From assembly GCF_963583255.1 (NCBI RefSeq), contig NC_084816.1:10431600-10495599 (forward strand): a stretch of 64,000 nt of DNA, read 5' to 3'. A model generated the notes under the pieces. The model ran no database searches. It saw only the letters and a list, made by a program, of their open reading frames with translations, and was not told the origin of the DNA. Below, one piece after another: positions 24,032-35,228 of this stretch; position 1 is the stretch's first letter; the number at the start of each line of letters is the position of its first letter. The translations under genes and the position numbers were made by a program. The DNA is from Pyrus communis (lineage: Eukaryota; Streptophyta; Magnoliopsida; Rosales; Rosaceae).

Positions 24032-27000
24032 TTAAAACAGGTCAAAGTCTATATGCTCTTCTATACCCTCCAACTCCTTGCAGCCCGTGCTCTCCTGTTT
24101 CTGTGAAGCAGATGGTGTGCCAATTCCAATATCACCCCACTTGGGAAGCTCTGGCGGTACTGCACATCGAATCAATGCCCAATTGAGGCCTTCAAAGAAA
24201 GGATGCTGCTTGATTTCTGCAGCCCCTTTCACTGATCCTAAACGATTTTCAGGGTCCTTTATTAAGAGGCCTCTGATCAGATCTCTTGCATAAAAACTCA
24301 CTATAGGTGTATTTGGGAACTTGAGACTTTTCGACACAACATTGGATAATGTGTCCTCATTTCCTGACCCCTTGAAGGGTGTCTTACCATATAACAGCTC
24401 AAACAGAAAGATTCCATATGTCCACCAATCAACAGCATTCCCATGGCCGTCTCCTTTAATGATCTCCGGGGCAAGGTATTCATGCGTTCCAACAAATGAG
24501 TTGGACCGGGCACTAGTAGGCTCCACTACAAGCTGTGGCAATGGGCTGACCTGGGCAGCAAGCTCGGATTTCACTTTTCGAGATTTTGCAGCGGCGGATA
24601 AAAGTCTGGGAGTGAAGCATGGAACTTGCCAGGATGGTTGAAGGCAAAAAGGATCAATGCAGCTAGATTCTATGCATGGGCTTGACATTTTTCCTGTGCT
24701 CTCCAAAACAGGAGACGATGATTTAAGCAGCGTTGGATTGACAGCACATCTAAGTGACAAATCAAAATCTGTGAGCATGATGTGGCCGTCTTCTCGGACC
24801 AGAATATTTTCAGGTTTCAAGTCTCGATACACAACTCCTAGCATGTGTAAATACTCCAAGGCAAGGAGGACTTCAGCAACATAAAACCTGCAGAGACAGT
24901 ACACAATCACTTGAAATTAGTCTAATGAACATTTAAAATACAGTTGCGATGATGTAAATAAATCATGTAGTTCTCTAAGGGCACCAGGCCAACCCTTGAT
25001 TGACAATATGAGATTGTTTTGTGGATATCAGATCCCAAGTTTAAATCCCGGGAAATAAAATCTAGTTTAACATACCGAACATGTATACAAGTGGCCAGAG
25101 CATGTTATCTAGTGTAATCCTCACTGCTAGGTCTAATATACTTTAACCATTCTGACAAGATGATTTTGGAAACTCAAGGAGAAAAAGGAAAAGTAACATA
25201 GAGTATGAGCTAGTATCAAACAACTATCAAAATGAATTTTTCCAGAAATGGAAAATTAGGAAGACAACAAACATGTAACCTGCTAAATAATAATGTCAAA
25301 TGTATCCATTTGATTGACTTCCGCAGCTAAAAAAAAGCAAAGGCACAGTTAACTATAAGTGGACCTTAAAGAAGAAAAGGTACCTGGCTGCTTGTTCACA
25401 GAAACTCCTGCCAGGTTGCTTTTGCCGCAGCACGTGCAGATCCCCACCCGGACAATACTCCATAACCAAACATGAGAGGTTATCTGACACACAATGGGAA
25501 TATAGTGTGGGAAGAAATGGATGATCCAGCATTTCCAGTATCTCTCTTTCTGTTTGGGCCCTGATCATTTTCTTCCTGGTAGCCAAAAACTCGTTGTCCA
25601 TCACTTTCAAAGCAAATACACAATTTGTTCCAGCTAGCTCAGCAAGATAAACAGTCCCAATGTCCCCAGAACCGATTCTCCTAAGCAACTTAAAGTGCTT
25701 CAAACCTAAGCTTCCATGCTGCTTCTGGACGTGGTGGATGGCTTCCCATCTCAAGTCTCTTGACATGTGTGGCCTCTTGCCGCTACGACCAGACCCACTT
25801 AGACTGCTCTCCTCACTAGTGCATGTAGTGCTGCTACCGTCACCAATGCTACTTTTTGAGCTTTGTGAGAAATCCCCGTTTTCCTTTGATCTTGACCTCT
25901 CATCAACTTTTGTCACTGCAGAGTTAATCCTACTACTGTAATTCGAAGCGAAATCCAGTGTGCTTGTACCTCTGTTAACAATACCTGAATTCAATTCTTT
26001 GCTAAGACTTGTACTGCTTGATGCCAGAGATAATTTCTCATTTCCTTTCCCTTCATGCTTTGGAGTACAGTTGTGTGTCTGGTCCTTTAACTTGCTAGTA
26101 CTAGAGCACGAATCACTATCAACTTGTCGGTTATCTGATTTGGAACTACTAGAACCAGAACTTGAATCCTGCTTGACAGTTTTCTTAACCACGTTTTTGC
26201 TCCTGAGAACCGGCTTGATTAGATGTGAACTACTGCCAGATGATTTGCCTACCTTACTACCAGTGCTAGAGCCAGATGGAGAAGCAGCAGAGTGCAGCCC
26301 CTTGTTTGAATTTGAAGAATTAATTGGAACATCAGTGGAGATAGAAGCAACCGCACCCCTCTGCATGACTTTCTTACCATGATGAAAATGGAATGAAGAT
26401 TCTGCTGATTCCGGTTCTCTATCTTCTCCCTTCGATATATCACTTTTAACTGCTGATGAAAAAGGAGTAATTTGATCATGCGGTGGTAATCTGGTCTTAC
26501 TAGCATCGGGCATCAGTCCAGCTCCCAAAGTTCTGGCAGTATCAACCTGTGTCTCTGATTGCATGGATCCAGGATTGTTTTCAGAATTTTTGGATGTTTC
26601 AGGCACAAGGGACACCTCTACATAATTCCCCTTACCTTCAGTCATAGGTATGCCAGGCCCATTGGCCTCGGCTACCACTGTGCCATACAACCTTTTGATA
26701 GTTCCTGCTTCTGAAACTCCTGATGAACGACCTAGCCTCGGTAGCCGCTTCATGGCAGCCAACTCTGATGCCTGAGTGATGCACAATCCTCTAAGTGCTT
26801 GCTTCAAACTCACAGGCTCTGAAATTCCGATACCTGATGTATTTGATGAACCAACTCTCATTGGCCTTTTCATAGCACTCTTCCTCAAAGCGTCTTTGCT
26901 AGCCTCATGCGACAAACCTGATATCCTAGCAGACTTTCTACCATCAATTGCCTGAAAAAGCTGATTAATATCATCCTCGATTGAATATTTATTTCCTAAT

Positions 27001-27101
27001 TTTAGCATGCTGTGTTTTGCACCTTTCTCGTCCATTTTGGACTCCGAGTGGAGCTCTTCTCTTGATTCAACAATTTCACATGTAGAGCGCAATGTACTCA
27101 T
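24032..27101 (-). CDS. KIPK: AGC VIII Ser/Thr protein kinase, KIPK-like, two exons
   Basis: Exon 1 is 27101-25384 and exon 2 is 24887-24032, separated by a 496 bp GT-AG intron (phase 2, splitting the Arg of QAAR). The product is 857 aa. Residues 1 to about 469 are a long Ser-rich, probably disordered region. It carries conserved patches [13 protein letters not shown] and [15 protein letters not shown], then a [14 protein letters not shown] patch, which I associate with the KIPK branch. The kinase domain starts near 470, with [12 protein letters not shown], Lys499 in FALKVM and YRDLKPEN around Asp595. It has DFD at 613-615 in place of DFG, the AGC VIII hallmark. An insertion of about 90 residues lies before [11 protein letters not shown]. 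The C-terminus ends FDLF, a PDK1-docking-type motif. KIPK binds the KCBP kinesin and restrains growth in Arabidopsis; the assignment here is by motif memory. Confidence 0.87.
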
Positions 27102-28045
27102 TTTTCATGAACCAGATGAAATACAGCAGACGATGTTATGTCCTTACAAATTCAAACTAACCCACTTCTGACGAAGCATTGTGAAGATACCGCAGCACAG
27201 AAATAGGAAATAGAGCTACATATCTTCTCAAGTTTGTTAGAACCATACTGATTTGCAGACTGAAATGGCCCACTACGATCCCCTTACTCAGTCCAAAAGG
27301 AAGCATCCAAGGCAGGCCATGATTGCTGCATTGCAGTTAATATCAAACTCATCAAATTTCTATTTTCGTAACGTATCAGCCATGTCTATGCTTTATCCAC
27401 GCAATACTACAATTAGCATAAACACTAAATGGAAATTGAGAGGTAAAGGGAAACGTTAACTGGTGTTACTCTAACCTCAATTAATGAAAGATATGGAATG
27501 CTCTGTTAAAATAAAAATTTTGCTATCACATACATAAGCATCATCAAAATATGGGTTAAAAATGTCAACTATCTAATTCAATACTTTTCCGATTTCAAAG
27601 TTAGACAACCAAATGTCACCTGCACACAAACTGGCCAATTACGGCTTAACGGAAAGAAACGAAAGAAAGACGAGCCATTCCCACTACTTTGGAGACTACG
27701 AAGAATGACAAAGTCATGTATCGATAATATCTTCAGAACATAAAGCAAACAACAAATTTTGTTCACAAATCCTACACAATCTTCCACACACACAAACACC
27801 AACCTCACTATCAACAAACAGACATAGTCAGCCGTTTCAAATCAATTTATTTTTTTTTTAACATGGATCTTTGGAAACAAACAAAAACAGAAAACCCAAC
27901 ATTCCAATTCACCAACAAAAACAATTTAATTATCAAAATTAATATAGATCATAATTCACAGCAAGTAAAATCAGGCTCATAAATAGCATGAAAATTAAAC
28001 TTAAAATATAAAAAAAATATAAAAAATAAAAATAAAAACCTTTAC

Positions 28046-28350
28046 CTTGAACATGAGCTCCAAAGAAGAAGCTGAAAGGAGGAGATAATTGGGGTTGATG
28101 GAAATGGGGAGGAAGTTAGGGTTAAAACCTTGAAACTTGTATTTATTTGATTTTTGTGGGGTTGGAATGAATTAAATTTGTAGGGTGGGTGGTGGGAGGA
28201 TTTAGGGCACACGAGAGGACAGTTGGGGGCGGAGTGAATGAGAGAGAGGAGAAGAAAAGGAAATCAAAGTCACGAGAAATGTGGTGACTACTGAGGACTG
28301 AGGACTGTGGAGGGAGAGACATCAGGTCTTCTGTCTACTGTGCAAATATT
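28046..28350 (-). promoter_or_regulatory. Probable 5' leader exon and core promoter of the KIPK-like gene
   Basis: On the minus strand, GTTCAAG/GTAAAGG at 28046/28045 is a good donor site about 0.94 kb upstream of the ATG. A plausible acceptor, cttcgtcag, lies near 27165. Upstream are a CT-rich leader and an AT-rich aaataaatacaag motif near 28145. I infer an untranslated first exon spliced to the coding exon. It is not proven from sequence alone. Confidence 0.4.
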
Positions 28351-28451
28351 GGATGCTCTCTCTCATTACCTTCTCTCAACCTCTTTTCTTTCTTTCTTTC
28401 TTTAAAACTCGATTTTCAAATGGGCGGAAAAATACTGTTTATAAACTATCA

Positions 28452-28590
28452 TACCATCATTTAGTATTATGGTTTAGTGATTTGATTCTCGCTAAAAACG
28501 AATTTAAATTATATTATTATTAATTTATTGTGAGATTACATTCATCTCTTTACAATAAATAATATCGTTTGTTTATAAAAATAAAAAAAA
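28452..28590 (+). mobile_element. Degenerate tRNA-derived SINE
   Basis: It contains gtttagtgatttgattctcgc, then a ttatattattattaattta-like stretch, gataatatcgtttgttt and an A-rich tail. This is the same body and 3' end as the SINE at 52378-52548. Confidence 0.5.
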
Positions 28591-29598
28591 TAAAAAAAAA
28601 AAGTTATCATACACACACAGGAATTGGGAGGGAAACAGAGGCTGGGGCTATTCTGTGGGAATCCCATGGGGTTTTCTTACACTTGACCGACCATCCAATA
28701 GCATTTTTATTATCAAGGATCACTTCTATTTTATTATTCTCTTATGAGATTCTATTTTAACATTATCAAACTTCCACTTTCACATGAATTAGCGGATGAA
28801 AATTCTATCACGTTATTAGTTAACAGAAAAGCACGACCAAGCTAACAAAATTACAAAAGTGGTAGAAAATTATGAAAGTGAGACGAAAAAAAAAATCTGT
28901 TAGTATGAAAGTTAGAAGTTGAGCAACTTAAGAGTAGTTAAATGACAATTACCTTTTTTATTTTAATTTTGTATCATATCATGTAAGACATTTTAATTTT
29001 TTTTTTTAAAGTTGTCGGACTTATAACTCAAGTGATTGAAAAGTACTACTCTAGTACTCAAGGTTCAGTTCTTGAATTTTTTATCAATTGAAACAAAACA
29101 TCCCTCTGGAGTTGTATGAGATTTTCTTTTACTTGATTTTTTTAATTTTGTTCCGAGAAAAATGGTACCATTTGTATAAAGATTCATTATTTGTCTCGTC
29201 AGGGGTGGGTGGGAAAATGTGTTAGAATTAGAGCGGAGTAGGATTCTCTCCTTATAACAAAACAAGAGTCAATTCACTTTCATTATGACAAAAAGTATGT
29301 CAAATAATAAGTTATATAATGTTGAGGAGATTTTCTCAAAAGTTTGGCTTATTATGGATTTTCTATTACGTCACAATTTAACTTCAATTCCCGTTCAGGC
29401 ATTATAAAACATTGTGCTAAAAGTATGAAATGACATAAAATTATAGAGAGTCCCACTTTTGAGAAAGTTCTGTTGGCATTTCTCTAATAAACTTCATCAA
29501 TCACATATTTACTAAGGGAAAAATTGCCATAACTTACAATCATTAAAAGTTAGTGAGTACACAATAAGTTATGTATCATGACCTTTCAGTAAGATTAA
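28591..29598. other. AT-rich intergenic DNA
   Basis: No gene is seen. Near 29005-29090 a tRNA-like ctcaagtgattgaaaagtac followed by ggttcagttcttg may be another SINE fragment, but I could not bound it. Confidence 0.35.
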
Positions 29599-29780
29599 GG
29601 GCTCGTTTGATGGATTGGATGAGATAGGTTATGGCCAATTAAAATGGCTATGAGTCCAAGTCCAATATTTGATGGTGTTAAATGTAACTAGGATGGGATT
29701 AGATGTGATCGGCTACAAATCCAAAATCAGGTGGGTTATATAACCCAACCTCACACATGGGCTACAAATCCCATCTACGT
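29599..29780 (+). mobile_element. hAT-like MITE, family H, truncated copy
   Basis: It starts ggctcgtttgatggattgga and shares ggataggttatg, caattaa, tgagtccaa and gtgggttata with the reverse complement of the MITE at 57328-63049. The right terminus is not seen. Confidence 0.5.
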
Positions 29781-29891
29781 GAGGCACGTATCGTGTTCTT
29801 CCTCGCCTCTCTTTGTCATCATTTCATTCCGTAATCTTCATCTCTCTCTTCCAACTTTTCTCTCACCAGACCTCGTCTCTCTCCACAACAC

Positions 29892-30355
29892 TATTCTAAA
29901 AGTACCTGCCTAACGCTTATGGGCTAGGCACTAGACAGCTAGCTAGCACCCCGATTAATCTCTAAGCATTTGAAAATTAAGAAAGATCACCTAGACCTGC
30001 TTAGGCACCCACTTAGGTTGCGACTTTCACTTTGACAAAAAATAGATAACTTTCATATTGCATTTTTTTTTTTAATAAATTGTAAGAAACTTGTTGAATA
30101 CTTTGAAGGAAACTCATTACATTCTGGCTTCCCATGTTTTCAACATGTTCTAATACTTTCTAATCTATAAGTCATTTTATTTTTCAATTTATCTATCTCA
30201 ATACAATTGTGTACTTTTTAAATATAAACAGACAATTATTTATACAATATATAATAAGTTTACTTAATCTGCCTAGTCCACTTAAGCCTGCTTAGCCGTT
30301 TAGGTGCTAGACCCCAATCTACCGCTTGTCTAGCACCTAGCGGTTTTTAGAACAT
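29892..30355. mobile_element. Non-autonomous TIR element rich in CTAGGC motifs, copy 1
   Basis: The left end tattctaaaagtacctgcct and the right end gcacctagcggtttttagaac form an inverted repeat. The body (aaaaaatagataactttcat, taaattgtaagaaacttgtt) matches the copy at 36597-37089. Terminal CTAGGC/GCCTAG clusters are typical of a widespread plant hAT-like family. No clean 8 bp target duplication was found. Confidence 0.65.
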
Positions 30356-30547
30356 TGCTCCGCACATCTCGTCGCAAGCAGCCCCAACATGTGGGGTCGT
30401 CAAAGTGGCGTTGTGGGTGGGTCATGATAGTCATTGTGAGTTGCGAGCAGCAGATGGGCAGATGGTGTGGTTCATTGTTGGGATGTTACATTTTTGTAAT
30501 TGCAGGGAGAGCGAAGTCAAATGTTGTAATTTTCCTTATTTTATAAG

Positions 30548-30698
30548 GAAAATTAATGAAATGGCTTGAAAATTTTGAGTTTTAACGAAAATAACTTAAT
30601 AAAGGGTAAAGTGAATAGTACTAGGATTGACTTTTTAGTGTAAAAATGTGGTTTTTCGTTAAAGTGAACAGTACCAGGAGTTTTTCGTTAAAGTTCTC
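30548..30698 (+). mobile_element. MULE-type MITE, family M152, copy b, with 11 bp target duplication
   Basis: A 151 bp element flanked by tattttataag on both sides (30537-30547 and 30699-30709). It has the same sequence as copies a, c and d. The long duplication points to a Mutator-like transposase as the mobilising enzyme. Confidence 0.8.
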
Positions 30699-30739
30699 TA
30701 TTTTATAAGTAAATTAATTCATAACCAGTCCAAGTTACT

Positions 30740-30893
30740 GTCGAAAAATTCATTTTCTGATGCAAGCAATTCTGTCGCTTATTATATCCGCCACTGCATC
30801 CATTTTTTTATCGGATTTTGCTTAATATCCGACAGTAATACACGTTTCTTGTCGATTATCATAGCGACACTAATAAATGGTTTCGTAGTAGTG
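30740..30893. mobile_element. CACTA-type transposon terminus (fragment)
   Basis: Read on the minus strand from 30893 the sequence starts CACTACTACGAAACCATTTA, a CACTA terminus, followed by subterminal GTCG/CGAC repeats (gtcgctatgataatcgaca, actgtcggatatt). The other terminus is not clear. Confidence 0.45.
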
Positions 30894-31394
30894 TAAGTCC
30901 AATCACATCCCACCCACTAAATGAGCGCTAAGGGTTAAATGAGTCGAGTACCGAGATGCTCAAGGTTAAGCTTGAACGACGCTAATAATACGATTCAAGG
31001 TTAAGCTTGAACGAAGCTAATAGATTCAAGCTCCGGTTGAAGGACATTTCTAAACTTGAGGTCGGTTCAGCTCAATCCATTTATGGATTGAGCTCCACTT
31101 CATAATGGCTCAACTAGTTTTTAAACGAGCTCAAACTTAATGGTGACTGAAACTTAATAGCGCAAATAAAAAACAAACATAATAGTCGGACATGCTCTAG
31201 GAGGACTGTATACATTCATGAGATGGTCAATATGTCAATATGTCAATATGAAAAGCTATCAACATTTCAATATACTTTGAATTTAACATAACCAATATAA
31301 TAGTTTGATTTGATTTTCCAAAACATTTTATATTTTCATTATAAGATTAGAAAGTCTAACTATTAGTCAAGCTTTGACGAATTAGTTGGGGTCA

Positions 31395-31566
31395 AATCAA
31401 ACTCAAGCTATTTCATAACAAAAACGTATATATATTGCCTTTTATTTAAAGAAAAACTAATAAAAATGGTTTGAAAACTTAATCAAACTCAAGCTATCTC
31501 ATAACAAGTACATATATATATCGCCTTTTATTTAAAGGAAAACTAATGAAAATGACTTGAAAACTT
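31395..31566 (+). repeat. 86 bp tandem duplication that includes the left end of a MITE
   Basis: The unit starting aatcaaactcaagctat occurs at 31395 and again at 31481. Both units include tcgccttttatttaaag (tattgccttttatttaaag in the first) and the first bases of family M152. The duplication therefore happened after the MITE inserted. Confidence 0.75.
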
Positions 31567-31989
31567 TGAGTTTTAACAATAAGTGTCAAATCCCTGCCCG
31601 GGCCTCCACCACATCCCGAGTTCGACTCCACCATATCACAATATTGTCTGCTTTGGGCTCCGACCACGCCCTCACGGTTTTGTTTCTGGGAACTCGCACG
31701 AGAACTTCCTAGTGGGTCACCCATCCTGGGATTGCTCTCGCACGAACTCGCTTAACTTCAGAGTTTCTACGGAACCCATAGCCATTGAGCTCCCAAAAGG
31801 CCTTGTGCTAGGTAAAGATGAGAATATACATATAAGGCTTAGATGATCCACTCCCCTAGGCGATGTGGGATGTTACAATAATGACAAAATAAAGGGTAAA
31901 GTGAATAGTACCAATATTGAAGTTTTAGTGTAAAAATATGGTTTTTTTGTTAAAGTGAACAGTACGATGAGCTTTTCGTTAAAATTCCA
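31538..31989 (+). mobile_element. MULE-type MITE, family M152, copy c, interrupted by a Cassandra LTR
   Basis: With 31584-31882 removed the element is 153 bp, like its relatives. It is flanked by tttatttaaag on both sides (31527-31537 and 31990-32000), an 11 bp duplication. The interruption splits the gagttttaac...aatgacaaaataaaggg region. Confidence 0.8.
31584..31877 (-). mobile_element. Cassandra TRIM solo LTR with 5S rRNA-like promoter
   Basis: On the minus strand it begins TGTAACATCCCACATCG and ends GGGATTTGACA, at 294 bp. Its centre carries the 5S rRNA-like block gaagttaagcgagttcgtgc, then agcaatcccaggatgggtga and ccactaggaag, which is the Cassandra signature with internal RNA polymerase III promoter boxes. 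The flanks ataag/ataat form a 5 bp target duplication with one mismatch. There is no internal domain or second LTR, so it is a solo LTR. Confidence 0.88.
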
Positions 31990-32000
31990 TTTATTTAAAG

Positions 32001-33210
32001 GAATTCTCTTTTTTTTTAAAAAAAAAAGAAAAAAGAAAAATAAGGATTAGTCGTGAGACCCATTTTACATCGAACTTTAATAATCTAAATTGTCTATAAT
32101 TTAAGTCTTCATTTATAGATTATCCTTGCAAAAATATTAATTTAATTTGAAACCATTTACTCATTTGATTGTCATAATGAAATTTTCATGTTTCTTATAA
32201 AATAGTATTCATAAATTTCTTTGAACTCAATTTGACATCTAAAATGTTTTCTATTTGGCTAATATTTTACAAGGATGATCTATAAAATGCGACTTAAAAA
32301 TAAAAGTGTTCGGATCATTCAAGTTTAATGTGAAGTGGGCCCTATAACCAATCCCTATTTCTACCAAAAAGTGAGAATACCTTTGGATAAAGGGTTTGGT
32401 ACATAAGGTATCTACGAGCTTTATGAGTCAAATATTATCAAAATTCAAATTTCAATCGTTCATTTGACTAGCCTTATGTTTTGTTCATATAAGACCAACT
32501 TCAATGGTTGGGTTAGAACCTTGAATCTAGGTTTTAAACCAATCCACACCATCTCTAACTATTGGGCCTAAAATAAGTTATGAGATAAAACCTAAAAGTT
32601 GGGCAAAATTAGCTTAGAAAACCGGCCAAACCTATTTTTTTGGCTCACTATTATGCGTGGACGAGCCAGCAAAAAGGCCAATTTCAACCCAACGACGCCC
32701 GACACTTCTTTTTACGCAACTTCGGCGACAAGGTAGTCAACACCGGTACCCAACGGGCTGACGCTAGGGATGGACAAAATACGCACGGATGTGGGTAACC
32801 GCGGTTAACCGCCTATTTAAAACTCATGGTTATGATTATGAATAACCGTTTAGATAAATAAACAGTTCTGGGTATAACCGTTTAATCGTGAAATTTATAT
32901 AGGTAGTTATGGATATTAATTACGGTTATAAATGGGTACCCATTTAACCATTTATTTTAATTTGTGTAAAATAAAAAAAAAGTTATTTTATAGCTAAGTT
33001 TAGTATCTCAAGATATAACTCACTTGAGAGAAAAATGTAGTTGATTGAACGGGTCTATGTTTAATATATATGATTGAACGTGCTAAAGCATTAGAGTGTT
33101 CGAAAATTTTGTTTTTTAGTATTTTGAAGATTTGAATCATATAATATTCAAGATAATGATTATCTTGAGCTTTTAGAAGCATGTTATTGCCGATTGATAA
33201 GTACATATAC
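32001..33210. other. AT-rich intergenic DNA
   Basis: No gene is seen. 32480-32760 has the look of a MITE (aatggttgggttagaacctt, later ggcccaa-type words), but no inverted ends could be matched. Confidence 0.35.
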
Positions 33211-33219
33211 ATACACACA

Positions 33220-33250
<31 letters not shown>
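33211..33250. repeat. (AC)n microsatellite
   Basis: A CA-repeat tract, with one interruption, just left of the Pack-type element. A similar tract (34303-34340) lies just right of it. Confidence 0.85.
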
Positions 33251-33261
33251 GTATATATATA

Positions 33262-34297
33262 GGGATATGATCAAGGAACAAATATTTTTACAAATACTTT
33301 TACACTCTTTTATAGCCTTTTGATTACATGACATCCAATTATTCTTATTTATTTATTAAATGACATGGATGCTTATGTAGATTTTAACTAATATTAAAGA
33401 TAAAATAAAATTGAAAAAAAACATAAAATCTAGAAAATCAAGAGAGGAAGATAATTTAACTGAAATTGCTACTCCCATTCCCATTTCGATCAAGACTTAG
33501 ATTCAGACTTCGAACCCCAATAAAAAAAATCATGAAACTGCTTCTTTGCCGATGAGGAAGCTTGATGGAACTGAAACCCTAAGGTGATCCCAATCAGCCA
33601 AATTATCTCCTGTCCATACTGCTCCATACCTTTGACTTCCAGCAAATACTGCTCTCGACAAAACAAAAGGTATATCCCTTCCATCACCTCGCTTCACAAG
33701 CCCATCTGCTGTCGCCAAAGTAGTACCCATGGGCATCCAACCCAGAACCATCTGCCAAAGGTGGAGAACCAGGAGCTTATTTACTGACATGAAACACTAA
33801 GAATACCCCATGTAAGATTAGGGTTCAAAGTCTAAATCCAAGTCTTGATCGAAATGGGAATGGGAGAACCAATTTCAGTTAAATTATCTTCCTTTTTTAA
33901 TTTTAGTTTTAATTTTCCCAGTAAAAAATAAGAACCATCTCAACCGGCTCTCCATTCGTCCCTGGTTGGAAGAAGAAAAAAAAAAAACATCAGTTAAATG
34001 ATGTTTCATTAATCCAAAGTCTGAAAAAAAAAAAAAAATTAGTTAATGATTTTTTTATTAGGGTTCAAAGTCTGAATCCAAGTCTTGATCGAAATGGGAA
34101 TGGGAGAAGCAATTTCAGTTAAAGTTTCTTCCATTTTTAATTATATTTTTAATTTTCCAGATTTTATGTTTTTTTCAATTTTATTTTATCTTTAATTTAT
34201 TAATGAATAAATAAGAACCCTTGGATGTCATGTAATCAAAAGGCTTAAAAAGAGTGTAAAAGTATTTGTAAAAATATTTGTCCCTTGATCACATCTC
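33262..34297. mobile_element. Long-TIR Pack-type element carrying a host gene fragment
   Basis: The two ends pair as an inverted repeat of about 240 bp. The left end gggatatgatcaaggaacaa matches the reverse-complemented right end gagatgtgatcaagggacaa. Both continue through atatttttacaaatactttt, gccttttgattacatgacat, aagataaaataaaattgaaa and attcccatttcgatcaagac. The inner part of the right arm is duplicated at about 33808-33890. Between the arms is a piece of a GH31 glucosidase gene (33567-33750). Total length is 1036 bp. There is no transposase, so it would need help in trans. CA microsatellites on both sides hide the target duplication. Confidence 0.8.
33567..33750 (-). pseudogene. Captured exon of a GH31 glucosidase II alpha-like gene
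   Basis: The minus-strand translation gives AHGYYF, a short deletion with frameshift, then ATADGLVKRGDGRD and PFVLSRAVFAGSQRYGAVWT, ending GDNLADWDHLRVSVP. This is the conserved RxFVLSRAxFAGSQRYGAxWTGDN block of GH31 glucosidase II alpha subunits, which trim glucose from N-glycans in the ER. Similarity stops sharply at VSVP, probably an exon edge, where the TIR sequence begins. The catalytic nucleophile region and the rest of the roughly 900-residue enzyme are absent. The fragment is non-functional as an enzyme, but it lies in antisense or sense relation to any TIR-driven transcript. Confidence 0.8.
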
Positions 34298-34299
34298 AT

Positions 34300-34302
<3 letters not shown>

Positions 34303-34340
<38 letters not shown>
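34303..34340. repeat. (AC)n microsatellite
   Basis: An uninterrupted CA tract of about 38 bases, then catacatacacata. Confidence 0.9.
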
Positions 34341-34342
<2 letters not shown>

Positions 34343-34756
34343 TACACATATATTAATTTAATTGGCCTTGAGTTTTCGATAAATATTTGACCTAAAAACT
34401 AGAAATGATTAAATGGCCTGGATCGATGAACATATTTTTCCAAGTAAAAATTCAAATATTTATCAAGTTAGCTTAGTAGCAGACTGATGCATAATATATA
34501 AATATATAAAAAAAATAGAAATGATTACATGGCCTAGGTCGATGAACATATATTTCTAAAGAAGTATAAGAATCCAAATACTTATCAAGTTAGGAAGAAT
34601 ATTAATTAACCTACAACCATGCATGATTTTTGTAATAGATTGACCATCAAATAATTGGGAGACATCACATATATTCATAAATAATATTGCCTTTAATACG
34701 AAAATGCATGTTAAATATATTTATAACGGTGTTTAATTGTTTGAAAAAGAAATTTG

Positions 34757-35134
34757 TCAACCTCTCAGGGGCATGGGGCTAGCATCACCCCTGTGCAGCC
34801 CTTGGCTAACTATCTCATTTCCTCCCGTCATATTCATTATCGTTCCGTGAAAGATCCTGGAAGCGGTTAGAAAAAAAAAAACCAAAAGCAGCCATCCTTC
34901 ACGAACTAAGCCCCTACTTAACAGAACTTTTCTCCCAAGAGAGAACCCCATTTTCGAAAGTAGGGATTGAAAAAAATCCATTGAGCCAAGTTTCAGACAA
35001 AAAAGATAGAAAAGACTGGACACTGTTGCTACAAAGAGGAAAGGCATCGCAGCCTTTGCCCCTATCTTAAGAAGCGATCGAAATAACTCTTTCATGTTCC
35101 CAGCAGTTAAGTAAATCAACTTCCACCACCACAA
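34757..35134 (-). other. Unidentified 125-codon open frame, possible organelle-derived insert
   Basis: The frame starts MWWWKLIYLTAGNMKELF and contains two hydrophobic stretches (AAMPFLFVATVSSLFYLF and WLLLVFFFLTAS). I do not recognise it. The segment is distinctly richer in G+C than both flanks, and words such as gaactaagcccctacttaac look like plant mitochondrial DNA. A nuclear insert of mitochondrial origin is therefore possible. No promoter, intron or family motif supports expression, so I do not call it a gene. Confidence 0.3.
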
Positions 35135-35228
35135 CCTCAGAGGTCATGATGACAGCATCCCCTACAATTCAACTTAAGGGTTACCGGTTAAGGTATATTA
35201 AGGATTGGGCAAATAGTAAAGCTCGAGA

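Noticed and set aside
24960..25140. SINE-like text in the KIPK-like intron
   Set aside because: agatcccaagtttaaatccc resembles a box B, but no tail, body or target duplication could be matched.
25660..26382. Plus-strand frames of 93 and 140 codons
   Set aside because: They are antisense shadows of the Ser-rich first exon of the KIPK-like kinase; Leu-rich because Ser/Lys codons are read in reverse.
33211..34340. CRISPR-like or satellite array
   Set aside because: The repeats are simple CA microsatellites on either side of a transposon; there is no spacer-repeat structure, and the genome is a plant.
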